Below, in pieces: positions 1-11,400 of a stretch of DNA of 64,000 nt. The first letter of the stretch is position 1, and each line of letters starts with the position of its first letter. The notes under the pieces are model-generated. The model was not told the origin of the DNA, did not search any database, and saw only the letters and a program-made list of their open reading frames with translations. The DNA comes from Norana najaformis. Taxonomy: Eukaryota > Annelida > Clitellata > Crassiclitellata > Hormogastridae. The stretch is taken from the NCBI GenBank assembly GCA_964023275.1, contig OZ029921.1:18909609-18973608 (forward strand). The letters are read 5' to 3'. The translations under genes were made by a program, and so were the position numbers.

Positions 1-239
1 GCCCATGGGGACGAGTTGCAGCCATATCATGCCTTCTCGTGCATTAGACTGTCCTTCTGGAACCATCGACCACGATGTCCTTTGGCCAAAGAGACAGCTC
101 AAGAAACATTTTAAACCTGTCTCAAGTCACAGCTTTGATAGCTCTTTTTCCAGAGGCCTAAAATGCGTTATATAAATGACACGATAAATGCATACATATA
201 TGTGAGCGACAGATAAACACAGAAGAACAGAAAAGATAT

Positions 240-700
240 GTAAAGAACAGACAAGACGTAGTGGATTCACATTATATGATGGCAGAGACTTTGCGTATAT
301 AAAAAGAAGGAAGTGGTTTCTTCTTTGAGTGAAAGACTTGCGTAGAGATTGTAAGGGATGAGGTGTTGCTGAGTTCGTATGATGCGTCAGATAATTGTCG
401 TAATTCTTGTGGGAATTTATTCAAGAAGGATGGAGCAGCTATGGCTATGGAGTGATTTCCAAATTTTAAGGATGAGGCGACGTGGATGGGGTTCAAAGGA
501 GTGGTTGGATTGTGAAAAACTGACAAAGATAGGAAGGTTGGGAGGATTGAAGTGTATTGTAGGTAAGTGATTCCTTCAGGTGTTTTAAGCCAGTAAAGTG
601 ATTTGAGAGCAGGAGCGATGTGATGGTGTTTTGGGGGGGTTGGTTTGGTGACAGCTGATGATGATCCAGAGTTAAATAACATCTTTTAGCATCTCTGGTC
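240..700 (-). mobile_element. CR1/L2-like LINE, 3' end of the reverse-transcriptase ORF
   Basis: The minus strand encodes about 136 residues typical of the C-terminal end of CR1/L2-type non-LTR retrotransposon ORF2. There is a YWLKTPEGITY segment (the usual 'LHWLPV..RI.YK' region), then NHSIAIAAPSFLNKFPQELR (family: 'AAP.LWN.LP..LR') and a C-terminal 'TSSLTISTQVFHSKKK' stretch before the stop near 272. It is 5'-truncated, as most LINE copies are. Related sequence occurs at 12487-12808 and on the plus strand at 23865-24430. The clade name is a judgement from motifs only. Confidence 0.75.
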
Positions 701-898
701 GTTGACGTCTTTAAAACATGCGGTTTAAAAAAATAATTCTCAAGGTTTGTGTTGAGTTAGTTTCTGTTCGTCGTTTTCACGTGGTTGTTTTCAGGTGAGG
801 TTTTCTCTGTTTAGTTTTCTATGTCGCGTTGACGTTGTTGTGACGTTGCATCTTGTTCGTACGGCTGGGTTTGATGACAGCACGAGCGAGAACATTCT

Positions 899-1090
899 TC
901 ATCGGCGATGCTCAACCTTTTTTGTTGTTGTACCGCCAAGTAAAAAAGTTCTTTCATGGCGTACCCCCACCAGAAAAACTTGTCATAACTACAATGTTAT
1001 TTTGTTGTAATATTTTTTCTTGCGTACCTCTTGGCAACGCTAGCGTACTCCTAGGGGTACGCGTACCACTGGTTGAGAACCGATGTTCTA
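899..1090. mobile_element. hAT-like non-autonomous element (candidate)
   Basis: The interval starts with GATGCTCAACCTTTTTT and ends with GTACGCGTACCACTGGTTGAGAACC, so the tips are inverted (CTCAACC / GGTTGAG). A 'GGTTCTCAACC' tip beside GTACGCGTACC is common in hAT-type DNA transposon ends. It is about 190 bp and has no transposase. The 8-bp target duplication is not clear, so the limits are approximate. Confidence 0.5.
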
Positions 1091-1254
1091 AATAGAGGGC
1101 GGTCTATTATGGTGGTGTCTATACTCAGGAAAAGTGAATTCCATCGTCTAGTTGAGCAAGGGCTACGCACGGATGTGGCAATGGTAGATGTAAGCGAGAG
1201 AGAAGACAGAGAATTAAGAGACATAGGGCCTAATGTATTGACACTACCATTGGA

Positions 1255-2512
1255 TCGGAGGCTTTGCGTAAATTCAGAAGATGGCGCTACAAATATTTTC
1301 GCATAGCTACTTTGAACTTAGAACTGTTTAAATGTGAAAATGATTTATTCTAACAATGTTTTTAATGTATTTATTACATCTTATCAAATTTAATAGTTAA
1401 TAATGATATTTTAGGCTAATACGCCAATATAATAGAGTTATTGAGTGGCCGCTTACATACCCGTTTTTAGAATGCTCTGTCATAATTATTAATCTTTTTA
1501 GGCTTCGTCAGTTAAAGTACAGTGCTGCGGCCGTAATAATGTTGTAATAATAATGTTGTAATCATATGAAGACAATAAACGATTGAATCGTGTCAGTATA
1601 AGTTTACAAAAAGGTATGCTGATGTATTATTAGCATTAATTTGTGTTAATATCCTCCAGGACAAAAAACCACAAACGCAGAGCAGTGCATAACATGAGCC
1701 GCAACCATTGGAATGAAGGGCCTTGGTCAAAAGCGACTGAAAATTCCCCTGAATATAATCTGGTATTGACCTGCTACATGTTTCGTTTAGTCTAGGGTTT
1801 CCAACTTAGATCGTAATGATAGGTTTGGTTTGTAACTTTGAAGAGGATTGGGAGATAGCCTAAATGGCCATCCCACCTTATAGGCCGAGGCTAAGGAAAT
1901 GAAGTTGCTAACCCATGGTTCACTACCATCAATCATAAGCTGTTGCCCTGCGCTTAGCTTCAGTAGCGCTTGAGAAATTCCCGAGCTATACGATTACGAT
2001 GGTCCCTGTTGAGGTTGGCTTAAGGGACTGTTCGGCCTCTGTTATTTAACTAGTTGAATTTACGTTGTGTAAAAAGAAAACTTTGACCCTTCTTAGTCTG
2101 GGCCTCCCACTTTGCGCGGGCTTCAACGCGGTAGTCTCCACACCTCACCACTTCCCCTTTCTCGTTTTGTGAATATTAAATAATATTCACGCTAAAAATA
2201 TACGAACAGCCAACATAGCTAAAAACTTCGCAAAAGCGTAGATTCAATAATAATTAATACTAAAAATTGGATTCTAAAACCGGGTAAAAATGTTATTCAC
2301 TATCTTTATCGTAATTTAGTATATTAGTCTAAAATATTACTACCAAAATATGTGAAACACTAGTTTCAATTTGAAAAGTTGTAATAACAACGTTAACATG
2401 ATTGTTAAAGTACTTCGTTTTTACAGTCAAGCATTTAAACAAGTTTCAAGTTCAAAGCTGCTACAAGGAACGCTATTTGCGGCGCCACCTACTGAATATA
2501 CGCAAAGTCTCT
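1255..2512. mobile_element. 1.25-kb element with long imperfect terminal inverted repeats (candidate)
   Basis: The left end reads GAGGCTTTGCGTAAATTCAG followed by AAGATGGCGC. The right end reads CTGAATATACGCAAAGTCTC preceded by GGCGCCACCTA. About 31 of 37 bases pair as an inverted repeat. A third copy of the tip, GAGACTTTGCGTATAT, stands alone at about 286-301. No convincing coding region lies inside; the interior is AT-rich unique-looking DNA. It may be a non-autonomous DNA transposon of a family I cannot name. Confidence 0.4.
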
Positions 2513-2759
2513 AACACCACACATAATTAGGCCTTTTTGTATTTGTATATAAAATAATTGACCATGGCATGTATAAGGGACCACCTGCCGGGATTGGACT
2601 TAATTAACATTTTCCATAAACTGATCCTTTAAGGAAATCATGCTAAAACTTTCAAAAGCTTTGGGCCAAAATTTATGCACTTTTTTCGAAAATATAAACT
2701 TTCAATAGGCGGGAAAACGCACGTAAAATTCAAGCTGTGTCTACCCAATGCGTTAATCG

Positions 2760-3420
2760 TAACCGTCACACAAGGGCGATAATTAATTTGATTGTGTTTA
2801 TAGAAAATTTACGTAATGGTGGAGATTAGTTTGATTGTGTTTAAAGAGAACGTGAAACAATGGCGATTATTAATTTTATGTCTAGAAAAACGTCACACAA
2901 TAGCGATTATTAACTTTAGTGTGTAGGAAAACTTCAAACAATGGTGAATAGGCCTATTAATCTTATGTCTAGCAAAACGTTACACAATGGCTATTATTAA
3001 TTTTGATTGTGTTGGAAGAAAGCCACACAATGGCGATTATTAATTTTTATTGCGTTTAATTAAGGAAAACGTCACACAATGGCGATTATTACTTTATGTG
3101 TGTAGGAAAACGTCACACAATTGCGGTAATTAATTTGAATTTATTTAAGGAACGTCACACAATGGCGATTTTGAATTTGATTGGCGAAAGAAAATGTCAC
3201 ACAATGGCGAGTATTAATCTGAATGTGCTTAAATAAAACGTCACACAATGGCGCTTATTAATTAGAATATGTTAAAGAAAACGTCACAGAATGGCGATTA
3301 TTACTTTTATTGCGTTACATTAAGGAAAACGTCACACAATAGCGATTAGTAAGTTGATTTTGTTGGAAGAAACGTCACTCTGTGACGATTGTTAATTTGA
3401 TTGTCTTTAAGCGAAACATC
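2760..3420 (+). repeat. 44-bp tandem array, block 1
   Basis: About 14 diverged units of the ~44-bp repeat, with core ACGTCACACAATGGCGATTA, then TTAATTTG and ATTGTGTTTAAAG. Unit length varies by a few bases. All units in this and the other blocks point the same way. The block is cut off on the right by the reverse-transcriptase remnant at 3425. Confidence 0.9.
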
Positions 3421-3424
3421 AACC

Positions 3425-4020
3425 CAGTTAAAATAAAACAGTTAAAGGAATTTTGTTACCAGGGAAGCATTATCACGCAAGATGAAAAATGCCACAAGGA
3501 AATCAAAAGAAAGAACAGCATTGGGCAAAGACGCATTCTCGAAGCAATAAAGTTACTGAGAGGAAAACTGAACAATAACTTAACGAAAGGAATGGTTACA
3601 GGTCTGATATGGATTGTGGTGTTCTATCAATCCGAAACATGATTCATGAGAAAGTAGGACAGCAAGCGATTGGGGGCCTTCGAAATGTGGATTTGGCGGG
3701 GTATGTGGATGGAGCATAAAACCAGCGTGGATTTTCTGAAAAGAGCTGGAGAAGAAAAATCTGTGATAGCTACAAAAGGGAAAATGGGTTGGTCATATAC
3801 TGACAGAGAAAATGGATTGGTCATATATTGAGAGGGGAATGACTCCTGAGAACCGTCAATGAGGCCAGAATGGAGGGAAGTAGGACAAGAGGCAGACCGA
3901 GACAGATGCTGGTGGATTCGATGATGACGGACGTATACAGGCGGCTGAAAGAAGAAGGTAAGTGCACTAAGAGGACTGACGTTATCGGTCGTTTGAACCT
4001 GCCCGAAGGAACAAGAAAGA
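3425..4020 (+). mobile_element. RTE/BovB-like LINE, degenerate 3' end of reverse-transcriptase ORF
   Basis: Reading the plus strand with frameshifts gives the familiar tail of RTE-type ORFs. FCYQGSIITQDEKCHKEIKR matches the 'FKYLGS.I..DG.C..EIK.R' block; a 'LIWIVVFYQSET' block corresponds to '.YG.ETW'; then come 'ECGFGGVCGWS'-like remains of the 'MLRW' block, 'GKMGWSYTE'-like remains of 'GHVLR', and 'GRPRQMLVDS'. The copy ends with an LNLPEGTR-type terminus at about 4010, directly followed by A-rich sequence that merges into the next repeat unit. It is broken by several stops and frameshifts and is not functional. Confidence 0.8.
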
Positions 4021-4800
4021 AAACCTAACTCAATGGCGATTACTAATTTAATTGTGTTTAAAAGAAAACGTCACACAATGGCGATTATTAATTCTTATGG
4101 GTAGGAAAGCGATTGTTACTTAGATTATGCTTAAGAAAACGTCACACAAAGGCGATTATTATTTATTTTTTGTGTTTAAAGAATATGTTACACAATGACG
4201 ATTATTATCTTGTGTGTGTAGAAAAACGTCACACATGGCGATTAGTAATTTCATTGTGTTTAAAAACAACGTCACAGAATGACGTTTATCAATATTTGTG
4301 TCTAGGAAAACGTCAGACAATTGCGATTAATAATTTGATTGTGTAGAAGGAAAACGTCACAATGGCGATTTGTAATTTTTTCATATTTATAGAACACGTC
4401 ACACAATGGCCATTCGATTATTAATTTTATTGTGTTTAAAGAATACGTTACGCTATGACGAATAAGTAATTTTTGTGTCTAGGAAAACGTCACACAGTGG
4501 CAATTACTAATTTGATTTTGTGTAAGAGAAACGTCACACAATAGCGATTATTAATTTGATCGTGTTAAGAGAATACGTCACACAATGGCGATTATTAATT
4601 TTATTGTGTTAAGAGAATACGTCACACAATGACGAATATGTAATTTTTGTCTCTAGAAAGACGTCACACGGTGGCAATTATGAATTTGATTTTGTGTAAG
4701 GAAAACGTAACAAAATAGCGATTATTAATTTGCACGTGTTAAAAGAATACGTCACACAATGGCGATTATTAATTTGATTGTGTTTAAAGAAAAGGTCTGT
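4021..4800 (+). repeat. 44-bp tandem array, block 2
   Basis: About 18 units. Two linker variants alternate between cores: TTTGATTGTGTTTAAAG-like and TTTTTGTGTCTAGGA-like. Several units are shortened or have lost the AATGG core. Confidence 0.9.
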
Positions 4801-5960
4801 AGAGTTTCTCCTAAGTTCGCAATGCGTCTATGCCTATAGTTGACCAACATAATGTATTTAGTTGGCTCTATTCCTTAATGTATTGTAAATATGTATGCTT
4901 AAATGTTACTTGTAAGAGCCAGGCTTTAGGTAGATTAAGAGTTAAATTAATTTATACCATCATAAATGAGCTAAATAATTCGTTATTATTGACTATGGGG
5001 GATAATAGGACGCTGTCTGATGATTTCATCAAAGGCAGTGATTCAGTGGAGAGGATTTAAATTTGTAACGGCTAGATCGAATGTCGTCTGCTTTTTACGC
5101 TCTACGTGACCTCACTTTACGGTTTGACTTCAGTTGTGCCTCGACCTTCGAAGGAGTTCGATGTGTTGGTGTTTTGGCATTCTACAACTCAAAATTCCAT
5201 CGAAGAAGTCCGTCACTACGTCGGTAATAAGACGAAAAGACGATTTTGTAACAAGTTTCGTCTTGCGAATATGCAGTTATTTCTTACGGAAACGGTAGAC
5301 GAATTAGTGTGAGTTAACTCAAACTCGCGTTGAGTAGCGAGTTAGCAGCGTTTGATGTGAACTGGAATTTAGTTAACTTTGAGCGACAGGGATCCTCTGG
5401 TCATTATCTGGATGTCGATATCAGGCTCGACTATTTTCGATTTTTTGAAAGTAACGGGGCAGGCTGGCGAAGGCTGGTTCGGAAGCGAATGTGATACGCA
5501 AGGACATCAACAGACTGCGATTCTTTCTACGATCTACTCAACCTCAGTCAACTGTGAGTTGAATTTTCCATAATGCCTTTTGGTGAAAGACTACATCCTA
5601 CAACCCTTAACATGGGCAGGAGATTTAATTATACATCTTTCCATGCCCAAAAGTAAGTGCAAGAATGACCGTGCTAGCTCAAGTGGGAAGGGTAGTATAA
5701 ATATAATATAAAATTAGCTTAATTTCAATGCTGGCTTAATATTGATAAGTAAGAGACATATTAAGTTAGATTAATCCTTAGTTATCTTAGTTTGCAAGCA
5801 TTGAGTTGTTTTCTAATAAACACATGTTAATTTTTAACTCAACGAGTCAAGATTTTGTGTGGACTGTATCATGTAGCAATTATAATGACTTTCTAATTCT
5901 TTCCAGTAGGTTTAAATATAGTAACTAGTCAGTAAGATCTATCTGGTTGATTACTCTGGA
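4801..5960. other. No recognised gene; AT-rich sequence between array blocks
   Basis: Short reading frames exist (for example 5106-5312 on the plus strand) but show no motif, splice context or repeat homology I recognise. The sequence is not made of array units. It could be the body of an unidentified transposon separating array blocks. Confidence 0.4.
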
Positions 5961-5964
5961 TAGA

Positions 5965-6172
5965 GTCATGTCACACGTCATACAATGGCGATTATTAATT
6001 TGATTGCTGAAAGAAAACATCACACAATGGCGATTACTAATTTCATTGTTAAAAGAAAACGTCACAATGGATTATTAATTGGAATGTGTTTAAGGAAAAC
6101 GTCACACAGTGGCTATTATTAATTTTATAGTGTTTAAAAAGTACGTCACACAATGGCGATTATTAATTTGTT
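5965..6172 (+). repeat. 44-bp tandem array, block 3
   Basis: Five units, ending in ATTATTAATTTG immediately before the 3' end of the minus-strand LINE at 6175. Confidence 0.9.
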
Positions 6173-6174
6173 TA

Positions 6175-7080
6175 GGAAGTAAGACATTTGTTAACACACC
6201 ATGTGTCCAACGGTTGAGCGGGAAACGCAGACGTGGGTGCGTTACAACGGTCAGACAACAAAAGCAACACGGTATAAGTAGGTCTTAAGCCGCTTTACGA
6301 ATATGCCTAACGAGATGTTGTTGTGAGTAATGTAAACAGGGAGACTGTTCCAGATGACTGGTCTAGAATTGCTGAATCCGCATCTGGAGAATTCAGACCT
6401 GTAGTCACGGATGTCAGGAAGAGACACACGGCTTTGTGTAGCCGAACGCAGAGATCTGGATGGCTGATAGTGCTGTAAGGACGACGACGGATAAGCAGGC
6501 TGTTTGGTTGAGAGAGTCTCACGTGTAAGGAGAGCCATCTTGTAAGTGATCCTTGAACTGATAGGCAGCCAGTGTAACTTTGCGAGTATGGGAGTGACCT
6601 GATCAAACCTGCGGGTTCTTGTCACTAGTCGGGCTAGTGAGTTTTGGACTCGTTGCAGTTTGGCAATGTTGGACTTTGTAGTGCCGTACATTAGGGAATT
6701 ACAGTAGTCGAGTTTTGCCCTGACTATACTACAAGCGACTGTCTTCATGAGTTCCGGTGGCAAGCACGATCGAATATTTTGCATAGCTTTTATATGGAAA
6801 TACGATGCCTTGCAGGTAGCGGTGACACGCTGGTTAAATGTTATTTTAGAGTCGAATATCACTCAGAGATACTTAAATGTTCCTGACAGTGTCATGTCCG
6901 CACCTGTAAAGTTGACTGTTTTTAGATCAACAATCGATTTTTTGTTGATGAGGAAGTTCAAAGTACAATGCCTTCAGGCTTCTTTGGATTCAGACACAGT
7001 AGAAACCAGCAGCGTACTGCTTCAGTACATGTTAGGTTGCTGGTGACATCAGGAGCCAATAACAGGGGCGAATTAATCAT
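6175..7080 (-). mobile_element. CR1/L2/Jockey-like LINE, 3' part of ORF2
   Basis: The minus strand encodes about 203 residues of the C-terminal reverse-transcriptase region: VIFDSKITFNQRV, SCLPPELMKTVACSIVRAKL, DYCNSLMYG, LQRVQNSLARLVT, LAKLHWLPISSRITYK and a C-terminal 'RPVIWNSLP'. These are the standard blocks of CR1/L2/Jockey ORF2. Upstream (to about 7046) the frame shifts but still shows 'CTEAVRCWFL'. The 3' end at 6175-6225 (TAAGACATTTGTTAAC on the plus strand) recurs at 53100-53170. The copy is 5'-truncated and frameshifted. Confidence 0.88.
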
Positions 7081-8105
7081 TTTGCGAAAACGTCACACAT
7101 AAGCGATTATAAAATTTTATTGTGTTTGAAGAGAACGTCACAAAATGGCGATTATTAATTTGACTGTGTGGAAAGAAAACGTCACACAATAGTGATTATT
7201 AATTTGATTGTGTTAAAAGGAAACGTCACACAATGCCAATTATTAATTTTATTGTGTTTAATTAAAGAAAACGCCACACAATGGCGCTTATTAATTTGAT
7301 TGTGTTGAAAGAAAGAAAACGTCACACAATGACGATTATTACTTTGATTTTGGTGAGGGAAAACGTCACACGGTGGCGATTATTAATTTGATTATGTTTA
7401 ATTATAGAAAACGTCACACAATGGCCATTATTGTTTTGTCTGTGTAGGAAAACATCACATAATGGGGGTTAGTAATTTGACTGTGTTGAGATAAAATGTC
7501 ACACAATAGCGATTATTAATTTGAATTCTTTTGATTAGGGAAATCGTCACCGAAAGGCTATTATTACTTTGATTGTGTTTGAAGGAAACGCCACATAATG
7601 GCGATTATCAATTTGATTGTTTTTACAGAAGACGTCGCACAATGACCATTATTAATTTGAATATGTTTTTAAAAAGTCACAATAGGGATTATTAATTTGA
7701 ATTCTTTTAATGAAGGAAAACGTCACACACTTGCGTTTAATAATTTCGTTGTGTTTCAAGAAAACATCACACAATGGCGATTTATTAACTTGATTTTGTT
7801 TGCAGAAAACGTCAAACAATGGCGATTATTAATTTGAATTCTTTTAATTAATTAAAACGTCACACAATGGCGATCATTAACTTGAATTGTGTTTACAGAA
7901 AACGTCAAACAATGGCGATTATTAACTTGATTGTGTTTACAGAAAACGTCAAACAATGGCGATTATTAATTTGATTGAGCTGAGAGAATACGTCACACAA
8001 TATTGATTATTAATTTGAATGTGTTTAATTAAGGAATACGTCACACATTGGCTATTGTTAGTTAAGTGTATCGGAAAACGTCACACCATGGCGATTATTA
8101 ATTGC
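7081..8105 (+). repeat. 44-bp tandem array, block 4 (largest)
   Basis: About 23 units, the longest uninterrupted block. A subset shares TTTGAATTCTTTTAATTA linkers and another subset has CAAACAATGG in place of CACACAATGG, suggesting local sub-family expansion by unequal exchange. Confidence 0.92.
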
Positions 8106-9647
8106 GCATTATAATCTTGCCTGTTGTCTCTGAGAAGTCTATGAACCAGTCTGCACCGGCTGTCTTTGACGATAACTAATAACTATAATTGAACCCTTGT
8201 AGAAGAGTTCGACCAGTCATCACGCAGCATAGCCATGCTTTATCTAAGTGAATAAGAAATCTTTGGAAAATCAAGCAAAGAGGTGGCCTGCTTTTTCATT
8301 GCTATGAGCAAAGGCACTACCCTATAAAATAAATGTAAATGTACACCTTTTTCTGTAGCGACTGCATGGCCTCGACCATGCTCATTTTGCAAAGTACTGA
8401 TCGGGTGAGATCCGTAACCACCGCTGTCCCTTTGAATGGGCGCCACCCCATTTAAGGTTCCCGTGTACGGACCTTGCTATACGGATGGCGTTGCTGTCAA
8501 CGGCGTTACCAGCTCTGCATCAGGAACCGCATTTGAAGCTATTGAGAGCAGAACTTTGCCACGCAGATCGACCACACTTAAGTCGAAACATGCTACACCG
8601 ACTAAAGAACTACATGCCGATTTTATAGCAATATATGGGGCAATAATTAGGCAAGATATTACGCCAAATTATAACACTTTAAACTGTCCTCTTTAAATTT
8701 AATTAATTACTGGTATTTCAGGACAGTATTTGAATGTTAATTCAATCCTGTCTTTATAAGAATACTAATTTCTAATATAGTAAAATAAAAACTACATTAC
8801 TACTATAGTCTGCCGGTAGAAACTGAATTTCCCTCTTCATCTAAGGTTCGAAGTGCAAGGAATGGCTGTCGACATGTTTGTGTTTCAGTTCTCATCTCTT
8901 TCACTCATCTCTTTCACTCATCTCTATCAACTCGCTTAGATTAACTGCTGGTTTCTCTGACTAATTTCAATTCGACCTGAGTTATCCAATGGATTATGAT
9001 TTTGATTACGATCTGTCTTAATGCAACCGTCGAACTGTGCATTATGATAACGGCGCTATAGAAAACATTAGATTAGTTCAATTTTGACTACGCCTTTTTA
9101 GCATGTACAGTATTATTAATGGAACAGTTTTTAAACTGAATCTTGTCTTGCCTTATCTTATATTACAGTAACTCTGTATATACCTTACATTATCTTACCT
9201 TACAATGCCTTGCCTTACCTTACATTTCCTTATGTTACATTAACCATCCAAGTCCTACATTGCCTCCACTGTCCTTTCCCGCATTGAGGAATCTGTAACT
9301 TTCGCATTTATTGTCATCATTTATAAGATTTAGTCAGACTGTGCCTGGAATTATGCTAAGTCCTGTTCACCATCTGATATCCCATGTTGTAATTTAACAC
9401 AAGTTGCACCTGGATTAATTTTGCGTACTGCATGGTTCTGCATAGACGCATATATTAATTATTATTCACATTAATGGAAAGTGAAAATGTAATCATATGC
9501 CTACCTGGAAACCTATAAGGCGATATGAGAAGCAGTAAAATAATTTCGAGCCTGATATCTGTTCATTGCATATTCACTTAAGCTCAGCGATAAAAGTTAT
9601 GAATAATTGATATTGTGTTTGTACTTGTGAAAAAGTGTTTTCAGAAT
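8106..9647. other. No recognised gene; CTTAC-rich simple sequence at 9130-9240
   Basis: No reading frame here has supporting features. A plus-strand frame at 8436-8696 and an overlapping minus-strand frame at 8240-8446 are unsupported. At 8885-8930 'CTCATCTCTTTCA' is locally triplicated. At 9130-9240 there is degenerate (CCTTA)n sequence of the type found at LINE 3' tails. Confidence 0.4.
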
Positions 9648-10039
9648 ACAGACTGACGACAGCTCAAGTTTTGGGCAATACCCGTAATGTAATGTAACAA
9701 GCACTTATATAGCGCTCTTCAAGTACCTCTCAAAAGCGCTGATGTCTGGTGGATATTGCTTATGGTCCCTACACGGTGTCCTTCGAAGGAGAGGTCACAA
9801 TTACTGAATTAAAAGGCCAGTGTTTAACAAAACAAAATGGCCGTGGAGCAATATAGGCCAAAGTATGATTGTGTTGATTCAACGCATGAGGGAACCTACT
9901 TATCTAATCTGCTGTTGTAACTTCTTAGCGCCGCTGTAATACTACACCAATGCGCAAGACATCACTCAGAGGCTCTGAAAAACAGCTGTCTGAAATTAAT
10001 CGCAATTTCAGCCATTCCAAGAAGCTGACCCAAATTTGT
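9648..10039. repeat. Dispersed repeat, copy A (pairs with 17150-17476)
   Basis: It runs from CAGACTGACGACAGCTCAAG to about AAGCTGACCCAAATTTG and aligns along its length with 17150-17476, including CAGTGTTTAACAAAACAAAA and CTTATCTAATCTGCTGTTGT. Copy A carries about 60 extra bases at 9681-9740 that contain the 'CACTTATATAGCGCTCTTC' motif common at invertebrate LINE/SINE 3' ends. It directly abuts the next LINE. Confidence 0.75.
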
Positions 10040-10840
10040 TGGACTTTGTAGTGGTGTACAACAATGAATTACAGTCGTCGAGTTTTGCCCTGACTATGCT
10101 ACAAGAGGCTTTCTTCATGAGTTCCGGTGGCAAGAACGATCGAATGAATTCAGATACAGCCCATTAGGTAGAAACCAACAGCGTACTGCTTCAGTACATC
10201 GTGCTAGGTTGCTGGTGTCGGAGTCAATGTGATCAAGCGCTATGTATAGTTGGATGTCATCGGCATACTGGTGGTGATTGATGCTGTGTGCGGAAATGAC
10301 TCTGTGACTGGAGCCACATACAACGTAAAAAGAATCGGCGCAAGGACCGATCGTTGTAGGACACCGTACCGTAATCCAGTGCTGACATTTTGTAACAGAT
10401 CCGACAGGTAGCTGCAGATCCAATCCAGCGGAACACCGCAGATGCCGAATGTCTTCTGCAGCCAGGCAGTTAGCGTTGTTTTGTCGATCGTATCAAAGGC
10501 AGCGGAGAGATCGAGGCGATAAGTAGGGTGGGTTGTTGTCGTCCGGAAGCGGTGTAGACATCACCAAAGATCTTCAGTAAGGCCTTTTCAGTCTCAAATG
10601 ATGCCCACTGTAAGCTGACTGATGACTGTAAAAATTACAGGACCTACTGATGTGGTGCAGTAGACGAGCCATCAAGACACGTTCCAAACTTTTGACAGTG
10701 TATGAAAAATTGAGATTGTCCTATAGTAAGAAGGAACATCAAGAGCTTCCTTCTTGAGAAACAACAACGTCGTCCATCTGACGTGAAAAGCCGTCAGAGG
10801 TGTTGTCACCAGGAGCCAAGAACAGGAACAATTAATCATT
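10040..10840 (-). mobile_element. CR1/L2/Jockey-like LINE, second copy with YADD motif
   Basis: The minus strand shows LDLSAAFDTIDKTTL (reverse-transcriptase motif with the first catalytic Asp) and, after a frameshift, HHQYADDIQLYIALDHIDSD, which holds the catalytic YADD box, then CTEAVRCWFLPNGLYLN. The lower part (10045-10140) matches 6669-6770 of the first copy (GTCTTCATGAGTTCCGGTGG-like). Frameshifts make it inactive. Its upper boundary with the 44-bp array is nearly the same as that of the first copy. Confidence 0.88.
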
Positions 10841-11400
10841 GTGTGAAAACGTCACACAATGACGATTATTAATTTTTTGTCTAGGAAAAGTTATACAATG
10901 GAAAAAATTAATTTGATACCAAACGTTTTATGACGTCACAATCAATTGTCTCTGATTTAAAATTACAATTTAAAATGAACAAAGCCAACGAGGAAAACCA
11001 AAGAAACCAAACAATAATATAAAAGCTTATTGTCTTTTTAGAGATATTGACAACAAACGTTCTATGATGTCATAAATTGTCTTTGATTTAAAATTACAGT
11101 TTAAATATTATTATTGTAGTTAATTAGTTATAGCTAACGGACATAATGTTATGCCATTATAATAATTTATTATTTAATTAATAAATTTATTTATCTATCA
11201 ATAAATTAATAAAGTATTTAATTTGATTGTGTTGAAAGAAAAGGTCACAATGGCGAATATTAATTTGATTGTGTTTCAACAAAGCGTCACACGCTGGCGA
11301 TTATTAATGCCGGTATCTAGTAAAACGTCATACTCTAGCAATTTTTGTGTGTCTTTGAAACCGTCAGACAATTGCGATTATTAATTTGATTGTATTAAGT
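10841..11400 (+). repeat. 44-bp array units flanking an AT-rich partly duplicated segment
   Basis: Two units lie at 10841-10915 and about four at 11225-11400. Between them, 10917-10977 and 11049-11107 are two diverged copies of one ~60-bp sequence (CAAACGTT..ATGA.GTCA...TTTGATTTAAAATTACA). The first holds a full TGACGTCA palindrome. 11100-11220 is nearly pure A/T. Confidence 0.8.

Noticed and set aside
2760..8105. CRISPR array
   Set aside because: The units are diverged tandem repeats with no unique spacers, and the window is animal nuclear DNA with introns and LINEs.
10115..10423. Independent host gene on the minus strand
   Set aside because: Contains the YADD box and frameshifts of a LINE reverse transcriptase shared with 6175-7080.
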